DNA of 46,111 nucleotides from Lachnospiraceae bacterium. Lineage in GTDB: Bacteria > Bacillota_A > Clostridia > Lachnospirales > Lachnospiraceae. Shown here piece by piece: positions 1 through 7,667 of this stretch. The DNA is taken from contig JAFUOI010000004.1 in assembly GCA_017482005.1 (NCBI GenBank), forward strand, positions 1 to 46,111. The letters run 5' to 3'. Position 1 is the stretch's first letter, and each line of letters opens with the position of its first letter. The translations under genes were made by a program, and so were the position numbers. Below the pieces are notes generated by a model that saw only the letters and a list, made by a program, of their open reading frames with translations, searched no databases and was not told where the DNA came from.

Positions 1-134
1 GCCTCGCCCTCTGCTGCTACAGCCTCTTCAGACCCGTTTGTCTCCACGGCCTGCACACTCATCAACGGTAAACTTGTCATCACAACCATAAGCGATAACA
101 TCATTGCCATAAATCCTGTAAACTGCTTTTTCAT
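1..134 (-). CDS. Secreted protein, N-terminal fragment
   Basis: Only the first 44 codons lie in the window; the gene runs off the left edge. The visible product starts MKKQFTGFMAMMLSLMVVMT and continues to a Sec-type signal peptide with a likely cleavage after SVQA, then a Glu/Ala-rich linker. A purine-rich ribosome binding site (GGAGAGGG) sits just upstream of the ATG. The linker resembles the acidic linkers that follow signal peptides in the other exported proteins of this window. Function cannot be told from this fragment. Confidence 0.7.
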   Translation of the reverse strand, partial: MKKQFTGFMAMMLSLMVVMTSLPLMSVQAVETNGSEEAVAAEGE

Positions 135-180
135 TTTCCCTCTCCTTTTCTCTTTGAATTATCATTATATTTGAAAATCG

Positions 181-338
181 TATGTCGCGCTGCATGGACG
201 AAGCAATCCATAAGCAGGTACTATGAGGCCGTCGGTACTTAGGCGCTGTTCTTTAGCGCCTTAGTATCCGCTACGAGCCGAGTGTAGCGGAAGCGTGCCT
301 GCGGTGGATTGTTTCGTCCTTGCAGCATATAAGACATA
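181..338. repeat. Palindromic intergenic element 1
   Basis: The 220-bp spacer between the secreted-protein start and the RNase H gene is largely one imperfect palindrome. Outer arms 181-210 and 305-338 are inverted copies (tggattgYttcgtccWtgcagc). Inside, GCAGGTAC (214-221) pairs with GTGCCTGC (295-302), a core hairpin pairs 234-246 with 256-269 around the motif GGTACTTAGGCGC, and a perfect 7-bp hairpin CCGCTAC/GTAGCGG lies at 268-290. The fold would be a branched, cloverleaf-like structure. No ORF of note is inside. It shares the core motif GGTACTWAGG with the element at 8624-8771. Confidence 0.75.
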
Positions 339-354
339 TAATTTTCTGCACTTC

Positions 355-1038
355 TTAAATCCCCAGCGCCTCTTTTGCCAGCTTGTCCGCCAGCTCATTG
401 TAGGTATCTCCGGAATGTCCTTTGACCTTTTGGAACGCAATATCCACATGAAGCGACGCCGCCCGGTAGAACAAGGCATAATCCATTGTCCCTTCCTGTT
501 TTGCCTTCCACTCGCCGGTACACCAGGCTGCAATTCCGATGTAATCGTGATAAATGGTCAGACTCTTAATTCCATGATCAAGGCAGTACTGCATTGCCGC
601 TCGGGCTCCCTCAATCTCACCCGCCACATTTCTCATAGAAGCAAGGTCACTATTGTCAAATCTTTTTGAAAAATGCTCCTCTTTTCCATCATGAAACATC
701 ACCATTCCATAGGAAAAACTACCGGTTGTCACATCATAGCTTCCGTCCACATAAGCAACTGCCTCTGTTTCTGCATTTGGAAGCACTTCTTTTGCAATCT
801 TCGTCGAAACCGGCTTCGTATCGGAAGCTTCCTCTATATTCATAAACGAAAGAGTCATCTGCTCCGCTTCACCGAAAACCTCCGCTTCACCACCCATAAA
901 CTCAAGGGCCTCTTCCTTTGTCGCAAAACCTTTATAAATCGCACCGGAATAGCCGTTTATCTGTGCCTGACAATCCGGCCAGCTCATATAAATACCCGGC
1001 GTCAGACCCTTTTTTACTGCGTAATACTTTTTTGCCAT
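355..1038 (-). CDS. rnhA: Ribonuclease HI with N-terminal hybrid-binding (viroplasmin) domain
   Basis: It should cleave the RNA strand of RNA-DNA hybrids in the cytoplasm, as in primer or R-loop removal. Residues about 1-50 form the Caulimovirus viroplasmin / RNase H1 hybrid-binding domain (YYAVKKGLTPGIYMSW, GFATKEEALEFM). Residues about 91-227 form the RNase H fold. The acidic catalytic set can be read: D98 in YVDGS, E141 in GEIEGA, D165 in YHDY and D218 in ELADKLA. The length (227 aa) is normal for two-domain clostridial enzymes. An AAGGAGA ribosome binding site lies upstream of the ATG. The gene stands 22 bp after the zinc-ribbon gene and may be cotranscribed with it. Confidence 0.93.
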   Translation of the reverse strand: MAKKYYAVKKGLTPGIYMSWPDCQAQINGYSGAIYKGFATKEEALEFMGGEAEVFGEAEQMTLSFMNIEEASDTKPVSTKIAKEVLPNAETEAVAYVDGSYDVTTGSFSYGMVMFHDGKEEHFSKRFDNSDLASMRNVAGEIEGARAAMQYCLDHGIKSLTIYHDYIGIAAWCTGEWKAKQEGTMDYALFYRAASLHVDIAFQKVKGHSGDTYNELADKLAKEALGI

Positions 1039-1060
1039 AATTAGTTCGTCTCCTTACATT

Positions 1061-1876
1061 TTACCAACCACTATCCCAATCGGTTCCGCCGCTATCCCAG
1101 GAATCTAAACTATCCCATGTAGAACCACTGTCCCAGTCATCATTGTCATATGTCTGACGTTCCACATAATTCTGATATGCTATCTCGTATGCCTCGGAAT
1201 TTTTAAAATTATCCACATACTCCGGAACATCATCATCCACATAATAATCGTCTATATCCTCTGTAAAATCATCGGAGTATTTTCTCCACTCATCATCCGC
1301 ATCATTATAATAGTAAAAATTGCTGTCATAGTGATAAAAATACTGATTTTGATAGCGGTAATATCCTTCTTTGTGACTTGAATGAATATTCACCGCAAAA
1401 ACACTGATCAGCGCTACCGTAAAACCGACGCAAAATGTAATTCCTATAATTTTATTCAGCTTCTTCATTTTTTCTTCCAATCCGGAAGATGAAACTGATT
1501 TTCCGTTTCTTGCTTTTTGATTGGCAATTTCGCTGCGAAGCTTCTGATACAATTCGTTGACCGCAAATGCCTCATCATCTCCGCGATAACGCTCTGCTCT
1601 TGTTCCGTCCGATTTATTTTTATAAACGACAAAATCACCGTTTACATCCTGATAAATTCCAAAAGCACGTGCACCCTTGTAATCTTTTCCGATAAAAAAA
1701 CGTGTAATATTTTCATCGGGCAAATTGTGTGCTGTATACCATTCTTTCAGCTGTCCGATAGTCTCCGGCTGTGAATTAGCCGTGCGCCTGTATTGCCCAT
1801 TGGGAGCTCCGCAATGTTCACAACTTTCGGTGGTCTCTTCTATATAATTTCCACAATAATCACATTTTACTTTCAC
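1061..1876 (-). CDS. Zinc-ribbon, single-pass membrane protein
   Basis: Unknown function. Residues 1-25 are a zinc ribbon (CDYCGNYI, then CEHCG). A globular part of about 80 residues follows (GQLKEWYTAHNLP, FFIGKDYKGARAFGIY). One transmembrane helix lies near residues 145-167. The outer C-terminal part is very rich in Tyr, Asp and Asn and ends in repeats of the type WDSGSTWDSLDSWDSGGTDW. The layout, cytosolic zinc ribbon then membrane helix then extracellular part, is shared with the protein at 7667-8578. The low-complexity acidic tail could bind metal or surface polymers, but that is a guess. Confidence 0.75.
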   Translation of the reverse strand: MKVKCDYCGNYIEETTESCEHCGAPNGQYRRTANSQPETIGQLKEWYTAHNLPDENITRFFIGKDYKGARAFGIYQDVNGDFVVYKNKSDGTRAERYRGDDEAFAVNELYQKLRSEIANQKARNGKSVSSSGLEEKMKKLNKIIGITFCVGFTVALISVFAVNIHSSHKEGYYRYQNQYFYHYDSNFYYYNDADDEWRKYSDDFTEDIDDYYVDDDVPEYVDNFKNSEAYEIAYQNYVERQTYDNDDWDSGSTWDSLDSWDSGGTDWDSGW

Positions 1877-1907
1877 TTCTCTTCTTCCCCTTTCAACGCC
1901 AAACGGG

Positions 1908-2483
1908 TTACACCCTCACTCTTTTGCGTAAACCGGAAAAAAAATCCTTCAGAACCTGTGAACATTCTTCTTCCAGAATCCCCCGCGTCACATCGACACG
2001 ATGGTTAAACTCTTTCATTTCCAAAAGATTCAAAACAGATCCCGCGCAGCCCGCTTTCGGATTCATCGCTCCTATCACAACACGCGGTAAACGCGCCTGC
2101 ACGATAGCCCCCGCACACATCTGACACGGTTCAAGTGTCACATACATTGTGCATTCCTCCAGCCTCCAGTCCGAAATCTTCCGGCTCGCCTTCCGGATTG
2201 CCGTAATCTCCGCATGGGCAAGGGTGCTTTTGTCCGTATTACGGCGATTGTACCCACGTGCAATCACTTTCCCCTCATGAACAATCACACAGCCGATCGG
2301 TACTTCATCAAACTCTGCTGCCTTTTTTGCAAGCTTCAGAGCTTGTCCCATATATTTTTCATCCAGTTTTTTCTGCTCAATTGCTGCCCTTTCTGCTTCC
2401 TCCTCCAGCCGAAGGCGTTTTTCCTCCTTGGCCCGCAGACGGTTCTCACGCTTTTTGAGCGTCTTTTCCGTTACTATATTCAT
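1908..2483 (-). CDS. tadA: tRNA-specific adenosine deaminase (A34 to inosine)
   Basis: TadA deaminates the wobble adenosine of tRNA-Arg(ACG) to inosine using zinc. The signature HAE is at residues 90-92, with E92 as proton shuttle, and PCQMC is at 119-123; together these supply the zinc ligands. The deaminase domain starts near residue 42 (DEKYMGQALKLAKKA), which is where most TadA proteins begin. Here an extra 40-residue Lys/Glu/Arg-rich helix precedes it. That start is supported by an AGGTAGG ribosome binding site in front of the first ATG and a promoter further upstream, so the extension looks real. Confidence 0.95.
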   Translation of the reverse strand: MNIVTEKTLKKRENRLRAKEEKRLRLEEEAERAAIEQKKLDEKYMGQALKLAKKAAEFDEVPIGCVIVHEGKVIARGYNRRNTDKSTLAHAEITAIRKASRKISDWRLEECTMYVTLEPCQMCAGAIVQARLPRVVIGAMNPKAGCAGSVLNLLEMKEFNHRVDVTRGILEEECSQVLKDFFSGLRKRVRV

Positions 2484-2510
2484 AATATACCTACCTTTTT
2501 CGGTGTTTTA

Positions 2511-2539
2511 AGTATAACAAATGACAGCCTTTCCATCAA
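2511..2539 (-). promoter_or_regulatory. Promoter of tadA
   Basis: On the minus strand TTGATG (2534-2539) and TATACT (2511-2516) are separated by 17 bp and sit 28 bp before the tadA start. Confidence 0.6.
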
Positions 2540-2569
2540 CCGGATAGACACAGTCTGCAGAACTATTTC

Positions 2570-2598
2570 TTGCAACACCGCATCTTCTGTTTTATGAT
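2570..2598 (+). promoter_or_regulatory. Promoter of the nrdG2-like gene
   Basis: On the plus strand TTGCAA (2570-2575) and TATGAT (2593-2598) have 17-bp spacing. The expected start of transcription leaves a very short leader that still contains the CGGAGGT ribosome binding site. It is divergent from the tadA promoter. Confidence 0.5.
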
Positions 2599-2616
2599 AA
2601 GAACGGAGGTAATGTT

Positions 2617-3360
2617 ATGCTGATCTGCGGATTTAATAAGACAACTTTATTGGATTATCCGGAACACGTGGCAGCAACCGTCTTTTTAGGCGGCTGTAAT
2701 TTTCGTTGCCCATTTTGCCAGAATCGCGATCTGCTGTTACAGCCTGCGGAATTTGCCGCATTTACGGAAGCGGAAATTTTCGATCACTTGAAAAAACGCC
2801 GCTCCATGCTTTCCGGTGTCTGTGTCAGTGGAGGCGAACCGACTATTTATCAAAAGGATCTTCCTGATTTTCTTGCCCGTATAAAAGAGCTTGGATATCT
2901 CATCAAACTGGACACCAACGGAACGAACCCGGCTCTTCTTCGCGAGCTTTACAACGCCCGCCTGATTGACTATGTGGCAATGGATATCAAAACCGGACCT
3001 TCCGATTATGGACGCGTGGCAGGTCTCTCTGAAATAGAAGGTTCTATTTTTACCGCCTCCGGACAGGACTTGCTTGAAAACGTCAAAGAAAGTGTCCATT
3101 TCCTGATGAATGAGACCGATTCATCTGTATTTACCTATGAATTCCGTACTACGGTCGTACGTGAACTGCACAACGAAGACTCCTTTGCCGAAATCGCAAA
3201 TTGGATCAAAGGCGCGACGCATTACTACCTCCAGTCCTACAAAGACAGTGAAAATGTTCTTTGTCCGGGCTTCCATGCCTATACAAAGGATGAACTGGAA
3301 GCATTTGCCGGCCGCATTCGCCCTATGATTCCTTCTGTCGCACTTCGCGGCGTAGACTGA
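2617..3360 (+). CDS. nrdG: Anaerobic ribonucleoside-triphosphate reductase activating protein (NrdG2 type, radical SAM)
   Basis: A radical S-adenosylmethionine enzyme expected to install the glycyl radical on the class III ribonucleotide reductase under anaerobic growth. The [4Fe-4S] cluster motif CNFRCPFC gives C27, C31 and C34. SGGEP at 71-75 is the SAM-binding motif, and LDTNGTNP follows. The 247-residue length and the start LICGFNKTTLLDYPEH fit the TIGR02495-like NrdG2 group rather than the shorter classical NrdG. The ribosome binding site GGAGGT lies 6 bp before the ATG. No nrdD gene is in the window, so the partner is elsewhere; another glycyl-radical enzyme as partner cannot be excluded. 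Confidence 0.88.
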   Translation: MLICGFNKTTLLDYPEHVAATVFLGGCNFRCPFCQNRDLLLQPAEFAAFTEAEIFDHLKKRRSMLSGVCVSGGEPTIYQKDLPDFLARIKELGYLIKLDTNGTNPALLRELYNARLIDYVAMDIKTGPSDYGRVAGLSEIEGSIFTASGQDLLENVKESVHFLMNETDSSVFTYEFRTTVVRELHNEDSFAEIANWIKGATHYYLQSYKDSENVLCPGFHAYTKDELEAFAGRIRPMIPSVALRGVD

Positions 3361-3362
3361 TT

Positions 3363-4145
3363 TTATTTCGTTATTTTTTTCAGATAATATCCAAAGCTGC
3401 CGTGTTTAGGCAATCCTTCCCGCATTTCACCGTTCAAATCGCAGTTTTCCACAAATTCTGCTTCCATGAAATAAGGAAATCCCATCATACGGGCGGCAAT
3501 CGCCTCCCTTTCATAAAAATGATCCGGAACACCGATAAAATCTTTTCCCACAATAAAATAGCGGTATTGATAAAATCCATGCAACAGAAAACTGTTGTAA
3601 TAGAGCTCCGCCATCTGGTCATTTCCCGACTTTAAGTATTCAAGATCCCTTATGTATTCTATATTTCTTAACCGGTCCTCTTCCGTTTCCGTGCGCGATT
3701 TCGTTTGTCCCTGCATCTGCATTTCCGGTTTCTCACTCGTCGGAACGCTTTCCTGCATGGAAGCCTCGTGCATTGTCAATTTTTCGTCCGAAACAACCAT
3801 CCGGTTTCCCTGCAAAATAAGACGGCAATCCACAATTTCCTGTATATTTCCCGGATGATCCAGAGAAAAGACATAATGCGAATTTCCTTTCTCCAGGGTA
3901 TCTTTCCATATTTTTGTTGATGCAACCTCGCCTTTTTTTCGTAGGCGAAGCACACATTCCATCTGTGTTCCGTACAGAACCGGCAAAGTATTTAAAAAAT
4001 ATTCAATTCTTATTTTTTCATCTGTAAAACGGATTTTCAAGAGTCCGGCATCTGCCATTTTAATTCCGTTTCCTGCCAGCACTACATATTGTTTTATCTG
4101 CTTATACAAAAATCCCAACTCCTCATACTTGCGAATATTTGACAT
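3363..4145 (-). CDS. Conserved hypothetical protein (possibly DUF6128-like)
   Basis: A 260-residue soluble protein without a signal peptide or membrane helix. I recognise a style seen in Lachnospiraceae hypotheticals: an N-terminal beta-rich half (ENSHYVFSLDHPG-type strands), a polar, Gln/Glu/Met-rich linker near 130-155, and a C-terminal half with YRYFIVGKDFIGVPDHFYEREAIAARMMGFPYF. The linker suggests two domains. It converges with the nrdG2-like gene, the two stops being 2 bp apart. The ribosome binding site before the first ATG is poor, so the start is uncertain. The function is unknown. Confidence 0.7.
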   Translation of the reverse strand: MSNIRKYEELGFLYKQIKQYVVLAGNGIKMADAGLLKIRFTDEKIRIEYFLNTLPVLYGTQMECVLRLRKKGEVASTKIWKDTLEKGNSHYVFSLDHPGNIQEIVDCRLILQGNRMVVSDEKLTMHEASMQESVPTSEKPEMQMQGQTKSRTETEEDRLRNIEYIRDLEYLKSGNDQMAELYYNSFLLHGFYQYRYFIVGKDFIGVPDHFYEREAIAARMMGFPYFMEAEFVENCDLNGEMREGLPKHGSFGYYLKKITK

Positions 4146-4185
4146 CCGTACAATATATGAGAAGTCGGGACTTCCTATTCTTTCT

Positions 4186-5271
4186 TTAATAATCTATTTT
4201 TTGCAGATAACGCATATAATTGACCACCATAAGCGCAATCTTAAGAGTCAATGCATCATCAAACACCCGGATATCAAGACCGGTAAACTTCTCAAGCTTT
4301 TCCAGACGATACAAAAGTGTATTTCTGTGGACATAGAGCTGCCTTGCTGTCTCCGATACATTCAGATTGTTATCAAGGAATGTATTGACTGTAATCAACG
4401 TCTCTTCATCCAACTCCTCCGGTATCTTTTCTCCGAAAATTTCTTCGATGAACATCTCACAAAGATTAATCGGAAGCTGATAAATCAGACGCCCGATACC
4501 CAGTGTGCTGTATGCCACCACATTCTTCTCGGCATAGAAAATCTTTCCTACATCAAGAGCCATCTTGGCTTCTTTATAGCTCTTGGAAACTTCCTTCAGC
4601 TCCGAAACAATGGTTCCGTATGCAAGCTTAACATTAATCATGGCTTCCGTGTTCATAATGGATACCGTCATCGCTGCAACTTCTTCCACTGCCTCATAAT
4701 CTGTTTTTGAATCCATCTGTTTGATCACAATGATATTTTTCTCATCTACCGCTGTCACATAGTCGCCGGAATTCGGAGTATACATTCCCTTCAGATACTC
4801 CATTGCATAACTTTCTTTTCCGGATTGGATTTCCAAAAGCATGACAACTCTCGGTTTTTCTATTTCTATATGAAGCTTTTTCGCGCGATTAAAGATATCC
4901 ACTAAAAGCAGATTGTCCAATATTAAATTCTGGAAAAAGTTGTTGCGGTCAAATCGCTCTTTGTATGCAACGATCAGATTCTGGATATTTGCAACTGCAA
5001 CTTTTCCGATCATATACTCTTCACTGGTATCTCCGCAGATCAACACATAAATCGGATCTCCGTCATCATATATTTTTAAATACTGGCAACCCATTAAAAC
5101 CTGGCTGCCTGCTGCCGACATTGCAAAATCGGTCACTCTCTCCGATACGATTTCAAAGCGGTCTGAATTCTTGGCAATCAGAACCCCCTCTACGTCGACA
5201 ACTGCAAGATCGACTTTGGTAATGCTTTTGAGTTCGTCCAAACAATTTTGAATTACTTGTGTCGTTACCAC
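4186..5271 (-). CDS. CdaR/PucR-family transcriptional regulator
   Basis: A DNA-binding regulator of the sugar-diacid (CdaR) class. The N-terminal part (about 1-130) is the putative diacid-sensing domain. The middle is a GGDEF-like fold typical of PucR proteins. The C-terminal PucR helix-turn-helix reads NLNVSETARQLYVHRNTLLY and then RLEKLEKFTGLDIR. The start codon is GTG, chosen because AGAGGTG lies 5-7 bp upstream. The gene follows the sugar-ABC ATPase and its terminator on the same strand. This neighbourhood suggests a link to carbohydrate uptake, but the ligand is not known. Confidence 0.85.
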   Translation of the reverse strand: MVTTQVIQNCLDELKSITKVDLAVVDVEGVLIAKNSDRFEIVSERVTDFAMSAAGSQVLMGCQYLKIYDDGDPIYVLICGDTSEEYMIGKVAVANIQNLIVAYKERFDRNNFFQNLILDNLLLVDIFNRAKKLHIEIEKPRVVMLLEIQSGKESYAMEYLKGMYTPNSGDYVTAVDEKNIIVIKQMDSKTDYEAVEEVAAMTVSIMNTEAMINVKLAYGTIVSELKEVSKSYKEAKMALDVGKIFYAEKNVVAYSTLGIGRLIYQLPINLCEMFIEEIFGEKIPEELDEETLITVNTFLDNNLNVSETARQLYVHRNTLLYRLEKLEKFTGLDIRVFDDALTLKIALMVVNYMRYLQKIDY

Positions 5272-5311
5272 TTTTGCACCTCTTTACTTGATTTCCTTCC
5301 TCGCTACAAAT

Positions 5312-5342
5312 AGAAAAGGGGAGATACGCATTGTATCTCCCC
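5312..5342 (-). terminator. Terminator of the ABC ATPase gene
   Basis: A perfect 10-bp stem GGGGAGATAC/GTATCTCCCC (5318-5327 with 5333-5342) has a 5-base loop and is followed on the minus strand by TTTTCTATTT. It lies 13 bp after the stop of the ATPase gene and before the CdaR-type gene. Confidence 0.9.
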
Positions 5343-5355
5343 AACTAATCTTAGA

Positions 5356-6468
5356 CTAGTTTGTAATTACTAATTCTGTTTCTTTATCAAAGATATGAAT
5401 CTTTTCAACATCAATAGCGAATTTAACAACATCACCAGGTCTAGCTGTTGTACGAGGATCAACTCTTGCTGTCAACTGGAAGTCATCTAAATCGAAGTAT
5501 AAGAATACTTCTGCACCAAGTAATTCGTAAACTTTAACAGTTGCTTCGAATGTGCTCTGTGGAGATGCTTCAACCATCATTTCTGAATCATATACATCTT
5601 CCGGACGAATACCGAATGTAACTGTCTTTCCGTTGTATCCACCTTCGATTAATTTTTTAGATTTTGCAGGTGGAAGCGGAATAAAGTGACCAGCTACTTT
5701 TAATACTGCTGTGTCATCAACAACTTCTACAACTGCATCTAAGAAGTTCATCTGAGGAGATCCCATGAATCCTGCTACGAAAAGGTTAGATGGTTTTTCG
5801 TATAAGTTCTGTGGTGTATCTACCTGCTGAATAATACCGTCTTTCATAACTACGATTCTTGTACCAAGAGTCATAGCCTCTGTCTGGTCATGTGTAACGT
5901 AGATGATAGTTGTACCTAATCTCTGATGTAATTTAGCGATCTCAATACGCATCTGTACACGAAGTTTTGCATCAAGGTTTGATAAAGGCTCATCCATAAG
6001 GAATACTTTAGGATTACGAACGATAGCACGACCCATAGCAACACGCTGTCTCTGACCACCTGATAAAGCTCTTGGTTTACGATCAAGAAGTGGAGTTAAG
6101 TCAAGGATCTTAGCTGCCTCTTTAACCATTTTGTCGATTTCCTCTTTCGGAACTTTTCTTAATTTAAGACCGAAAGCCATGTTATCGTATACTGTCATGT
6201 GTGGGTAAAGAGCGTAGCTCTGGAATACCATCGCGATATCTCTGTCTTTTGGTTCTACGTCGTTTACTAATTTTTCTCCGATTCTAAGTTCACCTGAAGA
6301 AATATCTTCAAGACCTGCGATCATACGAAGTGTAGTAGATTTACCACATCCTGAAGGTCCTACGAAGATGATGAACTCCTGGTCTGCAATTTCAAGATTG
6401 AAATCTTTAACTGCTTCAAATCCGTTAGGATATACTTTACATACGTTTTTTAATGATAAGTTAGCCAT
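5356..6468 (-). CDS. ugpC: Multi-sugar ABC transporter ATPase (MsmX/UgpC type)
   Basis: It hydrolyses ATP to drive carbohydrate import by CUT1-type ABC transporters. Walker A GPSGCGKST is at 37-45, the signature LSGGQ at 135-139, Walker B FLMDEP at 156-161 and the switch His at 193 (VTHDQTEAM). A C-terminal OB-fold/TOBE region of about 130 residues follows. No permease or binding-protein gene is adjacent, so it is an orphan ATPase likely shared by several transporters, as known for MsmX of Bacillus. It is monocistronic, with its own promoter region and a strong terminator. Codon choice looks like that of a highly expressed gene. Confidence 0.93.
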   Translation of the reverse strand: MANLSLKNVCKVYPNGFEAVKDFNLEIADQEFIIFVGPSGCGKSTTLRMIAGLEDISSGELRIGEKLVNDVEPKDRDIAMVFQSYALYPHMTVYDNMAFGLKLRKVPKEEIDKMVKEAAKILDLTPLLDRKPRALSGGQRQRVAMGRAIVRNPKVFLMDEPLSNLDAKLRVQMRIEIAKLHQRLGTTIIYVTHDQTEAMTLGTRIVVMKDGIIQQVDTPQNLYEKPSNLFVAGFMGSPQMNFLDAVVEVVDDTAVLKVAGHFIPLPPAKSKKLIEGGYNGKTVTFGIRPEDVYDSEMMVEASPQSTFEATVKVYELLGAEVFLYFDLDDFQLTARVDPRTTARPGDVVKFAIDVEKIHIFDKETELVITN

Positions 6469-6541
6469 TAAATCTTCCTCCTAAATTATGTTTGGCTTAT
6501 CCGCCATCTAGAAAATAGTATATACGAAACCCGTTTTTTTT

Positions 6542-6570
6542 CCTATACCACAAGTACACAAAGTTATCAA
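6542..6570 (-). promoter_or_regulatory. Putative promoter of the ABC ATPase gene
   Basis: On the minus strand TTGATA (6565-6570) and TATAGG (6542-6547) have 17-bp spacing in an AT-rich 160-bp spacer. A second -10-like TATACT lies about 20 bp nearer to the gene. Weak evidence without mapping data. Confidence 0.4.
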
Positions 6571-6628
6571 ATATTTTTATACATGTTGCCTAATCATTTG
6601 CAAAAAATTATAAACTTTGTATAAATAT

Positions 6629-7099
6629 TTATATTAACCCACTCTCCATCGGCGTGAAAATAATACCATTCTGCGTAGTTTCGTCACCGGTATCTATAAA
6701 TCCGACAGCATGATAAAACTCAACGGCAAACGGTGCTGCATTTACCGTAACCGTGTCTTTTCTGCCGTCTCTGCGGACATGTTTTTTCATTGCCTCTATG
6801 AGACTTTTTCCGATTCCGCGTCTGTGATAGTCATCCGACACAAACAAAAGTGATATGTGATTTATATTGCGCAGAGAAATCATCCCTATCATCTTTTGTC
6901 CGTCAAATGCCGCATACACCGGATATTCTCCAAACTCAAACAGCCGCTTTAAACGCTCGTCCGATATCAGGTCAAGAAATCCCCGGATTCCTTCCTCTGT
7001 ATACTCTCCTGCCTCAAAGCGCAGAAATATTTTCCACGCAAGAGCCATAGCATCATCCCATTCTTCCGGCCTTAAATACCGGATTTCTATCTCGTTCAT
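6629..7099 (-). CDS. GNAT-family N-acetyltransferase
   Basis: A 156-residue acetyl-CoA-dependent acetyltransferase with unknown substrate. The acetyl-CoA pyrophosphate loop is RRGIGKSLIEAM, preceded by the usual strand SLLFVSDDYH and followed by VNAAPFAVEFYHAVGF. The start at 7099 is chosen because AGAGGG lies 7 bp upstream. A longer reading frame to 7171 would run into the upstream gene and has no ribosome binding site. It follows the small membrane protein gene by 19 bp and is probably the last gene of that short operon. Confidence 0.85.
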   Translation of the reverse strand: MNEIEIRYLRPEEWDDAMALAWKIFLRFEAGEYTEEGIRGFLDLISDERLKRLFEFGEYPVYAAFDGQKMIGMISLRNINHISLLFVSDDYHRRGIGKSLIEAMKKHVRRDGRKDTVTVNAAPFAVEFYHAVGFIDTGDETTQNGIIFTPMESGLI

Positions 7100-7118
7100 T
7101 ATTTTCCCTCTGCCTGAT

Positions 7119-7667
7119 TTATTTCGGAAGCGGAACAAGGATGGATTGGTTATCATCCCCGCTGAAATCATACAGTTTTACGGCATCTGTGTCTTCCAAC
7201 CTGTAATCACCGATCTCCAGCATATAAGTCACCACAGTCTCTGTTCCTTCCGGAATGCACTCATATACACCGTGACCCGACATATCATCCCCATAATAAG
7301 TAATCCGCCTTGCAATAACAATATCCCCGTTTTCTGTCTCTGCACTCATGGACGGAATGGTAAGTTCTTCGGAATAGCAGTTGTCCAGTTTAAAACGGAC
7401 AAGATAGTAATGATCATGCTCACTTGTTAAAACATCCACTTCTTTAAAAATCGGATCATCCCTGTCCAGCTCTACCACCGATTCAATTTCCGTGAGTTTA
7501 TAATCACGTTTATTATTGTCATAATCGTACATTTCCGATGCATATCCGACGCAGGCAACCAGCTCAATAATAAAAAATATTGTAAGTATGGCGTTAATAC
7601 CGAAGGTGCGGAAAATTTTTCCCAGCAACTTGAAAATCAATGAAAGAATCGTACTTAATCCATGCAT
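7119..7667 (-). CDS. Hypothetical membrane-anchored protein
   Basis: A 182-residue protein with an N-terminal membrane helix near residues 22-42 (FGINAILTIFFIIELVACVG) and an extracellular, beta-rich domain of about 130 residues. Its start overlaps the stop of the zinc-ribbon gene at TAATG, so the two are translationally coupled. The outer domains of both read like DUF4352-type or similar immunoglobulin-like folds (YLVRFKLDNCYSEELTIPSM). The pair probably works together. The function is unknown. Confidence 0.7.
   Translation of the reverse strand: MHGLSTILSLIFKLLGKIFRTFGINAILTIFFIIELVACVGYASEMYDYDNNKRDYKLTEIESVVELDRDDPIFKEVDVLTSEHDHYYLVRFKLDNCYSEELTIPSMSAETENGDIVIARRITYYGDDMSGHGVYECIPEGTETVVTYMLEIGDYRLEDTDAVKLYDFSGDDNQSILVPLPK

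Noticed and set aside
4155..4176. Hairpin GAAGT/ACTTC after the CdaR-type gene as terminator
   Set aside because: The stem is only 5 bp and no T run follows on the minus strand.
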